This document shows, in pieces, positions 1-10,928 of a stretch of DNA of 64,000 nt (the stretch's first letter is position 1; each line of letters opens with the position of its first letter). Made by a program: the position numbers and the translations under genes. The notes under the pieces were generated by a model, which was not told the DNA's origin, made no database searches, and saw only the letters and a list, made by a program, of their open reading frames with translations. Location: NCBI RefSeq assembly GCF_003026395.1, contig NZ_PYOO01000006.1:62001-126000 (forward strand), given 5' to 3'. The stretch is from Photobacterium iliopiscarium. Lineage in GTDB: Bacteria; Pseudomonadota; Gammaproteobacteria; Enterobacterales; Vibrionaceae.

Positions 1-2246
1 GTGATTGCACCAACACCTGAACCTACAATGTTAACTTTAACTTCATCAGTTGAAAGTTTACGTAGTGAATCAGCAATTGCTTCAACAGAACCTTGAACGT
101 CAGCTTTAAGCACAACGTTTAGCTCAGCAACTTCACCAGCTTCCATGTTAGCAAACATGTTTTCTAGTTTAGATTTTTGTTGACGTGCTAGTTTAACATC
201 ACGGAATTTACCTTGACGGTAAAGTGCAACTTCACGTGCTTTACGCTCATCACGTACTACTGTTGCTTCATCACCTGATGCAGGAACACCAGAAAGACCA
301 AGGATCTCAACAGGAATAGAAGGACCTGCTGATTCGATTTCTTGACCTTGTTCGTTGCGCATTGCACGAATACGACCATGCATTAGACCACAAAGAACGA
401 TATCGCCTTTACGCAATGTACCTTCTTGAACAAGTACAGTTGCTACAGGACCACGGCCTTTATCAAGACGTGATTCAATAACGACACCTGATGCCATACC
501 TTCTTCAACTGCTGTAAGTTCAAGAATTTCTGACTGAAGTAAGATAGCTTCTAGTAGGCCATCGATGTTAGTACCCTGTTTCGCAGAGATGTGAACAAAC
601 ATGTTCTCACCGCCCCACTCTTCAGGCATAACACCGTATTGAGCTAGCTCATTCTTCACGCCGTCTGGGTTTGCATCTTCTTTATCGATCTTGTTTACCG
701 CAACGATCAAAGGTACGCCAGCTGCTTTCGCGTGCTGAATCGCTTCGATTGTTTGTGGCATTACGCCATCGTCTGCTGCAACTACAAGTACAACGATATC
801 TGTCGCTTGAGCACCACGAGCACGCATAGCGGTAAACGCTGCGTGTCCAGGAGTATCAAGGAACGTGATCATACCATTGTCAGTTTCAACGTGGTAAGCA
901 CCGATGTGCTGTGTAATACCACCTGCTTCGCCTGAAGCAACGTGTGCTTTACGAATGTAGTCAAGTGTTGATGTTTTACCGTGGTCAACGTGACCCATGA
1001 TAGTAACAACAGGTGCACGAGAAACTTGTAATAAGTCTGCGGCATTACGGTCAGAAAGCACAGCTTCTTCAAGCTCGTTTTCTTTACGTAGAATAACTTT
1101 GTGGCCCATTTCTTCAGCAACAAGTGATGCTGTTTCTTGGTCGATAACTTGGTTGATAGTCGCCATAGCGCCCATCTTCATCATTACCTTGATAACTTCA
1201 ACGCCTTTAACAGACATTTTGTTAGCCAATTCAGAAACAATGATCGTTTCACCGATCACAACATCTTGCTTAGCAACTAGCGCTGTTTTATCAAAGCCAT
1301 GTTGCATTGATGCTGGTTTGTTCATTTGTGGCTTACCGCGACCACGTTGGTTACGACCGCCACGGCCACCACGTTCGTCTTGCTTAGCCGCTGGTTTTTT
1401 CTTTTTACGACGGCGAGAAGTTTCTTCTTTGCGGTCTTGTTCATCTTCTGCAGCACGAGCATATGTAGATGTCGTTATATGGTAATCAGATTTTTCCATA
1501 CTTACTGCTTGCTCAGGTTTTACCCCGTTTTTCTCGTTCTGTTCTGCCATTTTGCGGGCCTCTTCTAGCTGACGCTGACTTTCTTTTTCGGCTTTTCGCT
1601 TGGCTTCCTCTTCCAGACGATGCTGTAGTACTTCAGCATCTAACTTAGCCTGTTTGTCAGCGACGGTACGCTTAGCTTTTTCTTCAGCCTTACGCTTATC
1701 CTGTTCGGTACGATTCGCTTGTTCCTCAGCGGCACGCTTCAATTTCTGTTCTGCTTCACGCTTAGCAGTTTCATCTGCTTTACGTTGCTCTTCAGCTTGA
1801 CGTGTGGCAGCTTCCTGTGCGCTACGTTTGGCTGCTTCTTCTGCGGCTTGGTGAGTAATCATATCAGCTTCACGTTGCGCATCAGCTTCTGCTTCGCGCT
1901 TAACAGCATCTTCTGCTGCACGTTGTTCATCCTCAAGTGCTGAACGTTTCACGTAGGTGCGCTTTTTGCGCACTTCTACTTGAACATTTTTGCTCTTACC
2001 ACCATTACCAGAGACACTTAATGTACTACGTGTCTTGCGCTGCAAAGTCAGACGAGTTGGAGCGCCGTCAGTGTTGCCGTCACTACCATGCTCTTTTTGG
2101 AGATGATTAAGTAACGCCTGTTTTTCGGTTTGGCTTACATTTTCATCAACGTTCTTAGCGATCCCAGCATCTGAAAGCTGTTGAATTAAACGGTCAATTG
2201 GCGTACCAATTTCTTCCGCCAATGTTTTAACTGTAACCTCTGACAT
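1..2246 (-). CDS. infB: Translation initiation factor IF-2 (3' end outside window)
   Basis: GTPase that places initiator fMet-tRNA on the 30S subunit and promotes subunit joining. About 748 codons are present; the family is usually near 890-900 residues, so the last C-terminal domains lie beyond base 1. The start ATG follows a strong AGGGAGGAG ribosome site. Visible in order: IF2_N-like start ([14 protein letters not shown]), a long Lys/Glu/Ala/Arg-rich charged linker at about residues 100-280, then the G domain with GHVDHGKT near residue 417, DTPGH and NKID. The visible end ([10 protein letters not shown]...[11 protein letters not shown]) matches the family. It is the third gene after rimP and nusA, as in E. 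coli, with 30 bp between nusA and infB. Confidence 0.97.
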   Translation of the reverse strand, partial: MSEVTVKTLAEEIGTPIDRLIQQLSDAGIAKNVDENVSQTEKQALLNHLQKEHGSDGNTDGAPTRLTLQRKTRSTLSVSGNGGKSKNVQVEVRKKRTYVKRSALEDEQRAAEDAVKREAEADAQREADMITHQAAEEAAKRSAQEAATRQAEEQRKADETAKREAEQKLKRAAEEQANRTEQDKRKAEEKAKRTVADKQAKLDAEVLQHRLEEEAKRKAEKESQRQLEEARKMAEQNEKNGVKPEQAVSMEKSDYHITTSTYARAAEDEQDRKEETSRRRKKKKPAAKQDERGGRGGRNQRGRGKPQMNKPASMQHGFDKTALVAKQDVVIGETIIVSELANKMSVKGVEVIKVMMKMGAMATINQVIDQETASLVAEEMGHKVILRKENELEEAVLSDRNAADLLQVSRAPVVTIMGHVDHGKTSTLDYIRKAHVASGEAGGITQHIGAYHVETDNGMITFLDTPGHAAFTAMRARGAQATDIVVLVVAADDGVMPQTIEAIQHAKAAGVPLIVAVNKIDKEDANPDGVKNELAQYGVMPEEWGGENMFVHISAKQGTNIDGLLEAILLQSEILELTAVEEGMASGVVIESRLDKGRGPVATVLVQEGTLRKGDIVLCGLMHGRIRAMRNEQGQEIESAGPSIPVEILGLSGVPASGDEATVVRDERKAREVALYRQGKFRDVKLARQQKSKLENMFANMEAGEVAELNVVLKADVQGSVEAIADSLRKLSTDEVKVNIVGSGVGAI

Positions 2247-2276
2247 AATGCTCCTCCCTTGCTTTATTTTTTTTGA

Positions 2277-3764
2277 TTACGCTTCGTCGCTGAACCAGCA
2301 AATGTTACGCGCAGCCATAATTAGCTCACCCGCTTTTGCATCGTCTACGCCTTCAATGTCGGTCAAGTCATCAGTTCCTTGATCAGCAAGATCTTCAAGC
2401 GTACAAATACCTTTAGCTGCAAACTTAAACGCTAACTCGCGCTCAAGACCTTCCAGACTTAATAAATCTTCTGCTGGTTCTACACCATCAAGCGTTTCTT
2501 CTTTAGCAAGCGCTAATGTCGTCAATGCAGCTTTTGCACGACCACGTAATTGCTCGATAGTCTCTTCATCAAGACCGTCAACATTCATTAATTCACTTAA
2601 TGGAACGTAAGCAATTTCTTCTAGTGTAGTAAAGCCTTCTTCCACCAATACAGTTGCAAAATCTTCATCAATATCAAGGTGTTTAGTAAACACTTCAATT
2701 GATGCTTGTGCTTCTGCTTGGTGTTTTTTCTGTAAGTCTTCAACTGTCATTACGTTTAGTTCCCAGCCAGTAAGCTGTGATGCTAGACGTACGTTTTGAC
2801 CGTTACGACCAATTGCTTGTGCCAGATTATCTTTCTGTACAGCAATATCCATTGTGTGGTTGTCTTCATCAACGATGATTGAATCAACTTCCGCAGGTGC
2901 CATTGCATTAATAACATATTGTGCAGCATTTTCATCCCACAATACGATATCAATACGCTCGCCGCCAAGCTCGCTAGAAACAGCTTGAACACGTGCGCCA
3001 CGCATACCAACACACGCACCCACTGGGTCAATACGCTTATCGTTAGTTTTTACTGCGATTTTTGCACGAGAACCAGGATCGCGTGCTGCGCCCATAAGTT
3101 CAATCAGTTCTTCGCCCATTTCTGGCACTTCAATACGGAATAGCTCAGATAGCATCTCTGGCTTAGAACGCGTCATGAATAACTGGAAACCACGTGCTTC
3201 AGGTGCAACTTTGTACAATAGACCACGAACGCGATCGCCTGGACGGAAGTTTTCACGAGGAAGTTGATCATCACGCTGGATAACCGCTTCTGCGTTACTA
3301 CCTAAATCAATGATTACTGCATCACGATTTACTTTCTTAACGATACCAGTGATTAACTCACCTTCGTTGTCAATAAACTGTGCCACAATTTGCTCACGCT
3401 CAGCTTCACGTACTTTTTGTACGATCACTTGCTTTGCAGTTTGTGTAGTAATACGGTCAAACGTTACAGATTGAATATCGTCTTCAACGTAATCGCCAAG
3501 AACGATTGTTGGATCTTCATACTGTGCCGCTTCTAACGTAATTTCAAGTGTTGGTTGAGTTACCTCATCGACTGCTTTCCAACGACGGAAAGTTTCGAAT
3601 TGACCTGTTTTACGATCGATAACAACACGAACTTCAATTTCTGCTTCATGTTTCTTTTTAGTAGCTGTTGCTAATGCAATTTCAAGCGCTTCAAAAATAC
3701 GCTCGCGAGGAACAGCTTTTTCGTTGGATACCGCTTCTACGACAGCCAAGATTTCTTTGTTCAT
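2277..3764 (-). CDS. nusA: Transcription termination/antitermination factor NusA
   Basis: RNA polymerase-binding factor that stimulates pausing and intrinsic termination and takes part in rRNA antitermination. At 495 residues it has the same length as the E. coli protein and aligns from [17 protein letters not shown] to the C-terminal AARNICWF. Visible parts: N-terminal RNAP-binding domain (1-125), S1 domain with GIVKKVNRD (about 135-200), two KH domains with the signatures [10 protein letters not shown] and [13 protein letters not shown], and two acidic C-terminal repeats ([15 protein letters not shown] and [17 protein letters not shown]). It lies 22 bp downstream of rimP, so the two are surely cotranscribed with infB. 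Confidence 0.98.
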   Translation of the reverse strand: MNKEILAVVEAVSNEKAVPRERIFEALEIALATATKKKHEAEIEVRVVIDRKTGQFETFRRWKAVDEVTQPTLEITLEAAQYEDPTIVLGDYVEDDIQSVTFDRITTQTAKQVIVQKVREAEREQIVAQFIDNEGELITGIVKKVNRDAVIIDLGSNAEAVIQRDDQLPRENFRPGDRVRGLLYKVAPEARGFQLFMTRSKPEMLSELFRIEVPEMGEELIELMGAARDPGSRAKIAVKTNDKRIDPVGACVGMRGARVQAVSSELGGERIDIVLWDENAAQYVINAMAPAEVDSIIVDEDNHTMDIAVQKDNLAQAIGRNGQNVRLASQLTGWELNVMTVEDLQKKHQAEAQASIEVFTKHLDIDEDFATVLVEEGFTTLEEIAYVPLSELMNVDGLDEETIEQLRGRAKAALTTLALAKEETLDGVEPAEDLLSLEGLERELAFKFAAKGICTLEDLADQGTDDLTDIEGVDDAKAGELIMAARNICWFSDEA

Positions 3765-3786
3765 TTCTAATGCCCCAATTTAGCGG

Positions 3787-4242
3787 TTAGAATTTTGGAA
3801 CTAGGTTGGCCTTGGAGATATTGCTAAGTGCAAAGGACTCGTCATTGCCATCTACGTTAAGTGTGATCAGTTCGCCATCAACAGCGACAATGTCACCTTT
3901 CCACTTACGACGGTTACCCATCGCCATTTTCAATACTAAGCTAACTTCATGACCAATAAATTGTTGGTAATGTGCAGCTTTGAATAGTGGTCTTTCCAAT
4001 CCAGGGGAAGACACTTCTAAGTGGTAAGCAACAGTAATTGGATCTTCAACATCCATTACAGCGCTAATTTGGCGGCTCACTTCAGCACAACCGTCTACAT
4101 TAATACCATTTTCATGGTCAATAAACACGCGAAGTGTGGAGTGCTCACCAGCACGGATAAACTCTAAACCTACCAGTTCAAAGCCAATAGCTTGAACTGA
4201 AGGCTCAAGTAAGTCGGTTAATTGTGTCTCTAAAGCTGTCAA
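3787..4242 (-). CDS. rimP: Ribosome maturation factor RimP
   Basis: Assists 30S subunit maturation. The frame is open further upstream, but homology begins at [13 protein letters not shown], and a TTG codon just before it is preceded by a GGGGGG ribosome site at 5-nt spacing, so I choose TTG (151 residues; E. coli 150). The family core is visible: [53 protein letters not shown] and the C-terminal [12 protein letters not shown]. It opens the rimP-nusA-infB series, just after a hairpin terminator that separates it from tRNA-fMet. Confidence 0.95.
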   Translation of the reverse strand: MTALETQLTDLLEPSVQAIGFELVGLEFIRAGEHSTLRVFIDHENGINVDGCAEVSRQISAVMDVEDPITVAYHLEVSSPGLERPLFKAAHYQQFIGHEVSLVLKMAMGNRRKWKGDIVAVDGELITLNVDGNDESFALSNISKANLVPKF

Positions 4243-4313
4243 GACAACCCCCCGGAAACAAAAAAAGGGCATAAAGCCCAGTAAATACCTGAATGGTCAT
4301 GTTTCAGATAATA

Positions 4314-4339
4314 AAAAACCCCGAATACGGGGTTTTTTA
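4314..4339 (-). terminator. Hairpin terminator between tRNA-fMet and rimP
   Basis: AAAAAACCCC / GGGGTTTTTT arms around a 6-nt loop, with T-runs on both sides, so it can work in either direction. On the minus strand it falls after tRNA-fMet and before rimP, where it could terminate or thin out transcription into the rimP-nusA-infB genes. NusA itself acts on such hairpins, which makes autogenous feedback possible (inference). Confidence 0.85.
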
Positions 4340-4429
4340 TTACTGGACCCTGATTACTAAAATCATGCAAGCAAGTATTTTAGTAAGAAAACAAACATTC
4401 AAAATAAGAATAGTCTATTTTCAGGAAAG

Positions 4430-4506
<77 letters not shown>

Positions 4507-4563
4507 TCCGATTCTGAACAGAGTATACCGTTCAGATGTTACTATTACAAGTAACCAGTATAA

Positions 4564-4648
4564 TGGTGCCGAGAAGGGGACTTGAACCCCTACACCTTGC
4601 GGCACTAGCACCTCATGCTAGCGTGTCTACCAATTTCACCATCTCGGC
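4564..4648 (-). tRNA. leuU: tRNA-Leu (GAG)
   Basis: An 85-nt class II tRNA with a long variable arm (TGCCGCAAGGTG region) and encoded CCA. The anticodon GAG is the complement of 4612-4614, in the loop ATGAGGT closed by a CTAGC/GCTAG stem. It lies 11 bp downstream of secG and 57 bp before tRNA-fMet; E. coli has leuU in the same place. Confidence 0.96.
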
Positions 4649-4659
4649 TAAATCTTTAC

Positions 4660-5049
4660 TTACTGAGATTTTTCACTTGTTGCTGGTGTTGTTTCAGCAG
4701 TGTTCTCAGTCGTTTTTTCTGCTGTAATAACTTTATCAGTTGTCACAGTCTTTGGTTGTTCAACAGTTTGTGTTGCAGCAGGAGCTGAAAGATTATCCCA
4801 ACCACTTGTCTCTGCTGATTTCTTTGTACTTATGTTGCCAAGTACAAGACTAATTGCAAAGAAAATGATTGCACAAAGTGTTGTCATTCGAGTTAGAAAA
4901 TTTCCTGAGCCGCTAGAGCCGAACAAAGTTCCTGATGCACCAGCCCCGAATGAAGCTCCCATATCTGCGCCTTTACCTTGTTGAATCATTACTAGGCCAA
5001 TTACACCAAGCGCAGCGACAAGATAAATCACAAGTAGAATTTCGTACAT
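4660..5049 (-). CDS. secG: Sec translocon subunit SecG
   Basis: Small inner-membrane subunit of the SecYEG protein-export channel. 129 residues from an ATG preceded by AGGTGG at 7-nt spacing; a GTG three codons upstream is possible but leaves no room for the ribosome site. Two membrane helices (about residues 3-22 and 53-72) flank the family signature QQGKGADMGASFGAGAS and LFGSSGSGNFLTR. The C-terminal tail is longer than usual and rich in Thr/Glu/Ala. It precedes the two tRNA genes and is probably cotranscribed with them, as in E. coli. Confidence 0.96.
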   Translation of the reverse strand: MYEILLVIYLVAALGVIGLVMIQQGKGADMGASFGAGASGTLFGSSGSGNFLTRMTTLCAIIFFAISLVLGNISTKKSAETSGWDNLSAPAATQTVEQPKTVTTDKVITAEKTTENTAETTPATSEKSQ

Positions 5050-5084
5050 GGGTTCCACCTATGGTAAAATTGCTATACCGACTT

Positions 5085-5100
5085 TGCATTAGCAGTGCCA
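5085..5100 (-). promoter_or_regulatory. Sigma-54-like -24/-12 element upstream of secG
   Basis: Minus strand reads TGGCAC-TGCTA-ATGCA: the -24 GG and -12 GC have the exact sigma-54 spacing and only one base departs from TGGCAC-N5-TTGCA. The start point would fall about 25 nt before the secG ATG. No sigma-70 pair of comparable quality was found here. A housekeeping export gene is an unexpected target, so a chance match is likely enough to keep the confidence low. Confidence 0.25.
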
Positions 5101-5230
5101 GCGCATTCCTCTTATCTAGAGAGCGAATGAATACTAGCGAAACCCCGTGACAGTGACAAGTAATATTTACTCAAAAAGTGAATATTCCAAACCACTTGCA
5201 CAACATTTAGCCAAAAACAAAGTCATCAAA

Positions 5231-5266
5231 ATAAAAAGGCTGACTCTATTTTATTAGTCAGCCTTC
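5231..5266 (-). terminator. Terminator downstream of glmM
   Basis: Arms AAGGCTGACT / AGTCAGCCTT (5236-5245 and 5256-5265) followed on the minus strand by TTTTTATTTT. It closes the glmM transcript and separates it from secG. Confidence 0.9.
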
Positions 5267-5315
5267 ACCATATTGAATAATACTTAAAAAATTAAGTAGT
5301 TATCAACAATTGCAC

Positions 5316-6653
5316 TTAGCAGTTTTCTTTTACTGCTTTTGCAATATCTAATGCATATTGCTTAACATCAACTGCATTCTGGCCTTCAACCATAACACGA
5401 ATCAATGGCTCGGTGCCTGATTTACGTAATAATACGCGACCATTATCACCTAATTTTTTCTCAACCGCTTTTGTCGCTGCAATAACAGCCTCTGACAGTA
5501 GAGGATTGTTCTCGCCTTTGAAGCGAACATTTTCTAATACTTGTGGGAACATAGTCATACCATCACTAAGTTCTTTTAGGCTCATTTTGCTTGATACAAT
5601 AGACGCCATTACTTGTAAGCCAGCCACAATACCGTCGCCAGTTGTTACTTTATCAAGCAGAATTACGTGACCTGAATTTTCAGCACCAATCAGCCAATTA
5701 TTTTTTAGTAGCTCTTCCATTACATAGCGGTCACCCACTTTTGCACGTACAAAAGGAATGCCTAGATTTTTAAGTGCAACTTCCATGCCCATATTGGTCA
5801 TTAATGTACCAACTACGCCACCTTTCAGTTCACCACAACGTAATGCATCACGAGCAATGATGTAAGCGATCTGATCGCCATCAACTTTATTACCTAGCTC
5901 ATCAACCATGATCACACGGTCGCCATCGCCATCAAGGGCAATACCAAAGTCAGCTTTTTCTTCTAATACTTTAGCTTGTAATGCAGCAACATCTGTTGCG
6001 CCTACTTTATCATTAATATTGACACCGTTAGGCTCGCAACCAATAGTAATAATTTCAGCACCTAGTTCAGTAAAGACTTTTGGTGCGATATGGTAAGTTG
6101 CACCATGCGCACAATCGACAACAATCTTAAACCCTTCAAGGCTCAAATGATTAGGGAATGTGCCTTTACAGAATTCAATATAACGCCCAGCAGCATCATC
6201 AATACGGTAAGCTTTACCTAATAATGCAGACTCAACACATGTTAATGGTTTTTCCATTTCAGCTTCAATTGCCGCTTCAACGTCATCGGGTAGTTTAGTA
6301 CCTTGTGCCGAAAAGAATTTGATGCCGTTATCGTGATAAGGGTTATGTGATGCAGAAATCACAATACCTGCTTCAGCGCGGAATGTGCGGGTTAAATAAG
6401 CAACAGCAGGTGTTGGCATTGGACCTGTAAAAGCCGCTTTTAAACCTGCTGCTGCAAGACCAGCTTCTAATGCAGACTCCAACATGTAACCTGAAATTCG
6501 AGTATCTTTACCAATTAGTACTTTTTTAGTACCCGTTTGTGATAATACACGACCCGCAGCCCAACCCAGTTTCATTACAAACTCAGGTGTGATCGGACCT
6601 TCACCAACAAAACCACGAATACCATCAGTACCAAAGAACTTACGTTCAGCCAT
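5316..6653 (-). CDS. glmM: Phosphoglucosamine mutase
   Basis: Converts glucosamine-6-phosphate to glucosamine-1-phosphate on the way to UDP-GlcNAc, peptidoglycan and LPS. 445 residues, the same size as in E. coli. The phosphoserine loop is ISASHNP with Ser102, the metal-binding loop DGDGDR is at 241-246, the sugar loop GENSGH is near 325, and the phosphate-binding RKSGTEP is near 408. It is followed by its own terminator. In E. coli ftsH-folP-glmM is the same order. Confidence 0.98.
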   Translation of the reverse strand: MAERKFFGTDGIRGFVGEGPITPEFVMKLGWAAGRVLSQTGTKKVLIGKDTRISGYMLESALEAGLAAAGLKAAFTGPMPTPAVAYLTRTFRAEAGIVISASHNPYHDNGIKFFSAQGTKLPDDVEAAIEAEMEKPLTCVESALLGKAYRIDDAAGRYIEFCKGTFPNHLSLEGFKIVVDCAHGATYHIAPKVFTELGAEIITIGCEPNGVNINDKVGATDVAALQAKVLEEKADFGIALDGDGDRVIMVDELGNKVDGDQIAYIIARDALRCGELKGGVVGTLMTNMGMEVALKNLGIPFVRAKVGDRYVMEELLKNNWLIGAENSGHVILLDKVTTGDGIVAGLQVMASIVSSKMSLKELSDGMTMFPQVLENVRFKGENNPLLSEAVIAATKAVEKKLGDNGRVLLRKSGTEPLIRVMVEGQNAVDVKQYALDIAKAVKENC

Positions 6654-6747
6654 TTTACGCTCCTAGCTCTATTTTATAAGTATATTGATTGTAATTAGCA
6701 TAGTGCTTTTAGCTACAATCATTCACTGTAATAAAGTTACATTTATA

Positions 6748-7581
6748 TTATTTAGAATAATTCGCCACTATATTACAGATTTTAATAACATCAATTGTCT
6801 CTTGTACGTCATGAACTCGAATTATTTGTGCGCCTTTCATTGCAGCAATAGTGGCGCATGCTAAGCTTCCAGCAACACAATCAACAGCAGGTTTATTCAA
6901 TAATTTCGATATCATTGATTTGCGAGACATTCCTGCCAATAGCGGTAAACCAAATTGATGGAATAGTTCAAGTTGCGCTAATAATTGATAATTATGTGCC
7001 ATTGTTTTACCAAATCCAAAACCAGGATCTAATATCAATTGATGGCGAGAAATACCATTAGACTCACAAGCTTGAATGCGTTCAATCAGAAATTGATTTA
7101 CGTCTGCAATCAAATCGACATAACTTGGATCGGACTGCATTGTACGCGGTTGGCCTTTCATATGCATCAAGCAAATAGGAACATTTGCTTGTGCCGCAGC
7201 TTCCAATGCACCGATATCTTGTAATGCTCGCACGTCATTAATTAAATCGGCTCCCGCATTAACGGCTTCAGTCATTACTTGCGCTTTGCTGGTATCAATC
7301 GAGATCCAACAATCAAACCGTTGTCGAATCGCTTCAATAACGGGAATAACGCGGGCAAGCTCGGTTTCAACATTAACATCAGCGGCACCAGGACGTGTTG
7401 ACTCACCACCAATATCAATGATTGCGGTACCCGCTTTGATCATTGATTCAACATGCCGCAATGCACGCTCTAATTGATGATATTTACCCCCATCAGAAAA
7501 TGAGTCCGGGGTAATATTAACAATGCCCATAACCTGAGGCGTTGTAAGATCAAGCGTCTTACTTTTACTGCGTAATATCAT
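6748..7581 (-). CDS. folP: Dihydropteroate synthase
   Basis: Joins p-aminobenzoate to 6-hydroxymethyl-dihydropterin diphosphate in folate synthesis; the sulfonamide target. I choose the ATG (MILRSKSKTLDL, 277 residues) because GGAG lies 7 nt upstream; a TTG five codons further up has no ribosome site. Family motifs: MGIVNITPDSFSDGG, IDIGGESTRPGA, ISIDTSKA, NDVRAL, LMHMKG, DPGFGFGKT and the C-terminal IIRVHDV. It lies between ftsH and glmM but is separated from ftsH by a terminator, so it may have its own weak promoter or rely on read-through. Confidence 0.96.
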   Translation of the reverse strand: MILRSKSKTLDLTTPQVMGIVNITPDSFSDGGKYHQLERALRHVESMIKAGTAIIDIGGESTRPGAADVNVETELARVIPVIEAIRQRFDCWISIDTSKAQVMTEAVNAGADLINDVRALQDIGALEAAAQANVPICLMHMKGQPRTMQSDPSYVDLIADVNQFLIERIQACESNGISRHQLILDPGFGFGKTMAHNYQLLAQLELFHQFGLPLLAGMSRKSMISKLLNKPAVDCVAGSLACATIAAMKGAQIIRVHDVQETIDVIKICNIVANYSK

Positions 7582-7603
7582 GCTATGACTCCGCAAATTT
7601 CAA

Positions 7604-7633
7604 CAAAAAAAAACCCCGACCTAAGTCAGGGTT
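7604..7633 (-). terminator. Terminator between ftsH and folP
   Basis: Minus strand: AACCCTGAC-TTAG-GTCGGGGTT followed by a run of ten T. Nine base pairs with one U-G. It sits directly after the ftsH stop. Confidence 0.88.
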
Positions 7634-7650
7634 TTCTATTCACTTAGCAA

Positions 7651-9594
7651 TTATGCTTGAGGCTTGCTATCTGTATCGTCTTGCTCAGATAGTGCATCAA
7701 TACCATCACCGATTGGCTCATCAGGAGCAATTTCAGTTTCTGGTGCATTACGTAACGTATCACCTTCATCACTCCAACCTTTCGGTGGACGGATAACAGC
7801 TTTACGTTCCATTAAGTCATCAATCTGACCCGCATCAATGGTTTCATATTTCATCAATGCATCTTTCATAGAATGCATGATATCAATATTATCAGCCAAA
7901 ATTTGACGTGCGCGTTGATAGTTACGATCAATTAGAATACGAACTTCAGTATCAATCAGCTTCGCAGTGTCATCAGACATATGCTTACTTTGTGTTACTG
8001 AACGACCAAGGAATACTTCACCTTCGTCTTCTGCGTACAATAATGGTCCTAATTTGTCAGAGAAGCCCCACTGAGTCACCATCTTACGTGCGATATCAGT
8101 TGCACGTTCAATATCGTTCGATGCACCAGTAGATACTTTCTCACGACCATAGATAAGTTCTTCAGCCAGACGACCACCGTAAAGACTTGAAATCATAGAT
8201 TCTAAGAATTCACGAGAATGACTTACACGATCTTGCTCTGGTAAGTACATTGTCACACCCAGTGCACGACCACGTGGAATAATGGATACTTTGTACACAG
8301 GATCATGATCCGGTACTAAGCGACCAATAATTGCGTGACCCGCTTCATGGTATGCCGTTGATGCTTTCTGATCTTCAGACATCACCATAGATTTACGCTC
8401 AGCGCCCATCATGATTTTGTCTTTTGCTAGTTCAAATTCAACCATTGAAACAGTGCGTTTATCACCACGAGCTGCAAATAATGCCGCTTCGTTAACAAGG
8501 TTTGCAAGATCTGCACCAGAGAAACCAGGTGTACCGCGTGCAATCAATGACGGATTAACATCACCATCTAACGGTACTTTACGCATGTGAACTTTAAGAA
8601 TCTGCTCACGACCACGTACATCCGGAAGACCAACAACAACTTGGCGGTCGAAACGACCAGGACGAAGTAACGCTGGGTCAAGTACGTCGGGACGGTTAGT
8701 TGCGGCAATAACGATAATACCTTCATTACCTTCAAAACCATCCATTTCAACCAACATCTGGTTTAGTGTTTGCTCACGTTCATCATGACCACCACCAACA
8801 CCAGCACCACGTTGACGACCTACCGCATCGATTTCATCGATAAAGATAATACAAGGCGCTGCTTTCTTCGCTTGTTCAAACATATCACGGACACGGGATG
8901 CACCCACACCAACGAACATTTCAACAAAGTCAGAACCAGAGATAGTAAAGAACGGTACTTTAGCCTCACCAGCAATTGCTTTTGCTAATAAAGTTTTACC
9001 CGTACCAGGAGGACCAACCATCAACACACCTGTTGGGATTTTACCACCTAGCTTTTGGAAACGGCTTGGATCACGTAAGTAATCAACCAATTCTTTAACG
9101 TCTTCTTTGGCTTCATCACAACCTGCTACATCAGCAAAAGTTGTTTTGATTTGGTCTTCACCCATCATACGTGCTTTAGATTTACCGAACGACATGGCAC
9201 CTTTGCCACCACCGCCCTGCATCTGACGCATAAAGAAAATCCAAACACCAATAAGCAATAACATTGGGAACCACGAAATGAAGATTGAAGCTAGAAGGCT
9301 TGGCTCTTCAGGTGGAGTACCCGCAACCGCTACGTTTGCGTTAATAAGATCGTCTAACAGTTTAGGATCATTTGCGACAGGTAAGTATGTTACATAGCTC
9401 GCATTATCACGTTTGGTTACTGTGATTTCACGATCATTGAATCGTACTTCCTTTATCTGATCCTGACCGATTTGACGGACAAATGTCGTATAATCGACTT
9501 GGCCTTTGGTACTATTACTATTGGTTCCGAAACTCTGGAATACAGACATAAGAACAACAGCAATGACCAGCCATAAAATCAAGTTTTTTGCCAT
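7651..9594 (-). CDS. ftsH: ATP-dependent membrane zinc metalloprotease FtsH
   Basis: Hexameric inner-membrane AAA+ protease that degrades regulators such as LpxC and sigma-32 in E. coli, and damaged membrane proteins. 647 residues from [14 protein letters not shown] three codons earlier (LSDMAKN) with GAGG upstream is an equally plausible start. Order of parts: first membrane helix (4-22), periplasmic domain, second helix (about 100-121, LLIGVWIFF), Walker A GPPGTGKT at 194-201, [10 protein letters not shown], second region of homology ([21 protein letters not shown]), zinc motif HEAGH near residue 418. The C-terminal tail is acidic and variable. rlmE lies 49 bp upstream, as in E. coli. Confidence 0.98.
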   Translation of the reverse strand: MAKNLILWLVIAVVLMSVFQSFGTNSNSTKGQVDYTTFVRQIGQDQIKEVRFNDREITVTKRDNASYVTYLPVANDPKLLDDLINANVAVAGTPPEEPSLLASIFISWFPMLLLIGVWIFFMRQMQGGGGKGAMSFGKSKARMMGEDQIKTTFADVAGCDEAKEDVKELVDYLRDPSRFQKLGGKIPTGVLMVGPPGTGKTLLAKAIAGEAKVPFFTISGSDFVEMFVGVGASRVRDMFEQAKKAAPCIIFIDEIDAVGRQRGAGVGGGHDEREQTLNQMLVEMDGFEGNEGIIVIAATNRPDVLDPALLRPGRFDRQVVVGLPDVRGREQILKVHMRKVPLDGDVNPSLIARGTPGFSGADLANLVNEAALFAARGDKRTVSMVEFELAKDKIMMGAERKSMVMSEDQKASTAYHEAGHAIIGRLVPDHDPVYKVSIIPRGRALGVTMYLPEQDRVSHSREFLESMISSLYGGRLAEELIYGREKVSTGASNDIERATDIARKMVTQWGFSDKLGPLLYAEDEGEVFLGRSVTQSKHMSDDTAKLIDTEVRILIDRNYQRARQILADNIDIMHSMKDALMKYETIDAGQIDDLMERKAVIRPPKGWSDEGDTLRNAPETEIAPDEPIGDGIDALSEQDDTDSKPQA

Positions 9595-9643
9595 GTCACT
9601 CAAGGTGTTAACCTCGCGATAACTAAAAGATGAATGTAGATTA

Positions 9644-10273
9644 CTACAGTTTGTAACCTGTAGCCACAATATAGACTTCACGCGAACGATCTCGCGAGGA
9701 ATCTGGTTTACGAATTTTGACCACTTTAAACATGCTACGAATATCAGCAAGATATTGGTCGAAGCCTTCGCCTTGGAAAACTTTTACCGTAAAACTGCCA
9801 TTCGGGGCAAGTACTTGTCGACACATATCTAATGCAAGTTCAACAAGATACATCGCTCGAGGTTGGTCGGATGCAAGGTTACCACTCATATTAGGTGCCA
9901 TATCAGACATCACCACATCAACCATTTCTGGCCTAATGCGAGTCAATAAAGCCTCTAATACTGCTTCTTCACGGAAATCACCTTGAAGGAAATTAACCCC
10001 AGGGAGTGAATCCATTGGTAAAATATCACAAGCGATGACAAGACCACCATCACCTACAATTTCTGCCGCATACTGTGACCAACCACCTGGTGCAGCACCA
10101 AGGTCAACCACTGTCATGCCTGGTCTTAATAATTTATCTTTATTTTGAATTTCTTCAATTTTAAAGAAAGCCCGTGAACGGTAACCCCGTTTTTGTGCTT
10201 CTTGTACATATTTATCGTCAAAATGTTCTTTTAACCACCGGCCGGAGCTAGCGGATTGTTTTTTTCTACTCAT
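9644..10273 (-). CDS. rlmE: 23S rRNA (uridine-2552 2'-O) methyltransferase RlmE
   Basis: Methylates U2552 in the A-loop of 23S rRNA (FtsJ/RrmJ family), late in 50S assembly. 209 residues, the same length as E. coli. The SAM loop is [13 protein letters not shown] (55-67), and the catalytic set K38, D124, K164, E199 is intact at the E. coli positions. It is the first gene of the rlmE-ftsH pair, divergent from yhbY. No clear sigma-32 promoter could be seen, although E. coli rlmE-ftsH is a heat-shock operon. Confidence 0.98.
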   Translation of the reverse strand: MSRKKQSASSGRWLKEHFDDKYVQEAQKRGYRSRAFFKIEEIQNKDKLLRPGMTVVDLGAAPGGWSQYAAEIVGDGGLVIACDILPMDSLPGVNFLQGDFREEAVLEALLTRIRPEMVDVVMSDMAPNMSGNLASDQPRAMYLVELALDMCRQVLAPNGSFTVKVFQGEGFDQYLADIRSMFKVVKIRKPDSSRDRSREVYIVATGYKL

Positions 10274-10293
10274 GCTAAACCTAATGCGTTGCC

Positions 10294-10308
10294 ATACTTA
10301 GTAAGTAT
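10294..10308. repeat. 15-bp palindrome upstream of rlmE
   Basis: ATACTTA-G-TAAGTAT, perfect, 21-35 nt before the rlmE start. On the minus strand it overlaps TATACT, a possible -10 hexamer, which would suit an operator; the -35 is poor and no family of regulator is suggested. Confidence 0.3.
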
Positions 10309-10485
10309 ACGTCGGCTAAAGACTTTATCGCACCTAATTCACTAGATTGCGCCCTAAAAATGTGCAGTGCAACATAATCACTGTAAATTTTCCGACTCTC
10401 ATCTATTAAACAAATTAGTCTTCTAGAGTAGATGGCGGTAGAATGTCGCGTTTTCAACCCTTGTAACTAAAAAAATAGAGTCATA

Positions 10486-10782
10486 ATGAATCTAAGCACA
10501 AAACAAAAGCAATTTTTAAAAGGTCTAGCTCACAACCTAAAACCGGTTGTTCTTATGGGTGCGAATGGTCTTACTGAAGCAGTATTAGCCGAAATCGACC
10601 TTGCTCTTAACCACCACGAACTGATTAAAGTAAAAGTAGCATCTGAAGATCGTGAAACTAAACTATTAATCGTTGATGCTATTATTCGCGAAACTAAAGC
10701 GGAAAAAGTACAAGTGATTGGTAAAACATTAGTACTTTACCGTCCAAGCGAAGCGCGTAAAATCGAACTTCCTCGCAAATAA
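10486..10782 (+). CDS. yhbY: Ribosome-associated RNA-binding protein YhbY (CRM domain)
   Basis: 98-residue single CRS1-YhbY (CRM) domain protein that associates with pre-50S particles in E. coli. Visible: TKQKQFLKGLAHNLKPVVLMGANGLTEAVLAEI (first half of the domain, including the GxxG-like loop around LMGANGLT) and IGKTLVLYRPS near the end. It is divergent from rlmE, another 50S assembly factor, an arrangement kept from E. coli. A terminator follows its stop codon directly. Confidence 0.95.
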   Translation: MNLSTKQKQFLKGLAHNLKPVVLMGANGLTEAVLAEIDLALNHHELIKVKVASEDRETKLLIVDAIIRETKAEKVQVIGKTLVLYRPSEARKIELPRK

Positions 10783-10807
10783 AAAAGGCCGCCTAGCGGC
10801 CTTTTTT
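10781..10807 (+). terminator. Terminator of yhbY
   Basis: AAGGCCGC-CTA-GCGGCCTT stem followed by TTTTTT; the A-run before the stem allows use from the opposite strand by greA as well. Confidence 0.92.
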
Positions 10808-10928
10808 ATAGCTGTCGTTGGCAATCATTTCTTTTTGCTAACGACAAACTCTACCGTTATTAATAAGTTAACGCTTAATTTATCAAACATAGTCTACATT
10901 TCTACGAACGACAAACTGCAATTAATCA

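Noticed and set aside
997-1485. Long open frame on the plus strand across infB
   Set aside because: Antisense to the conserved linker and G domain of IF-2; no ribosome site and Ser/Pro/Leu-rich composition typical of a reverse reading.
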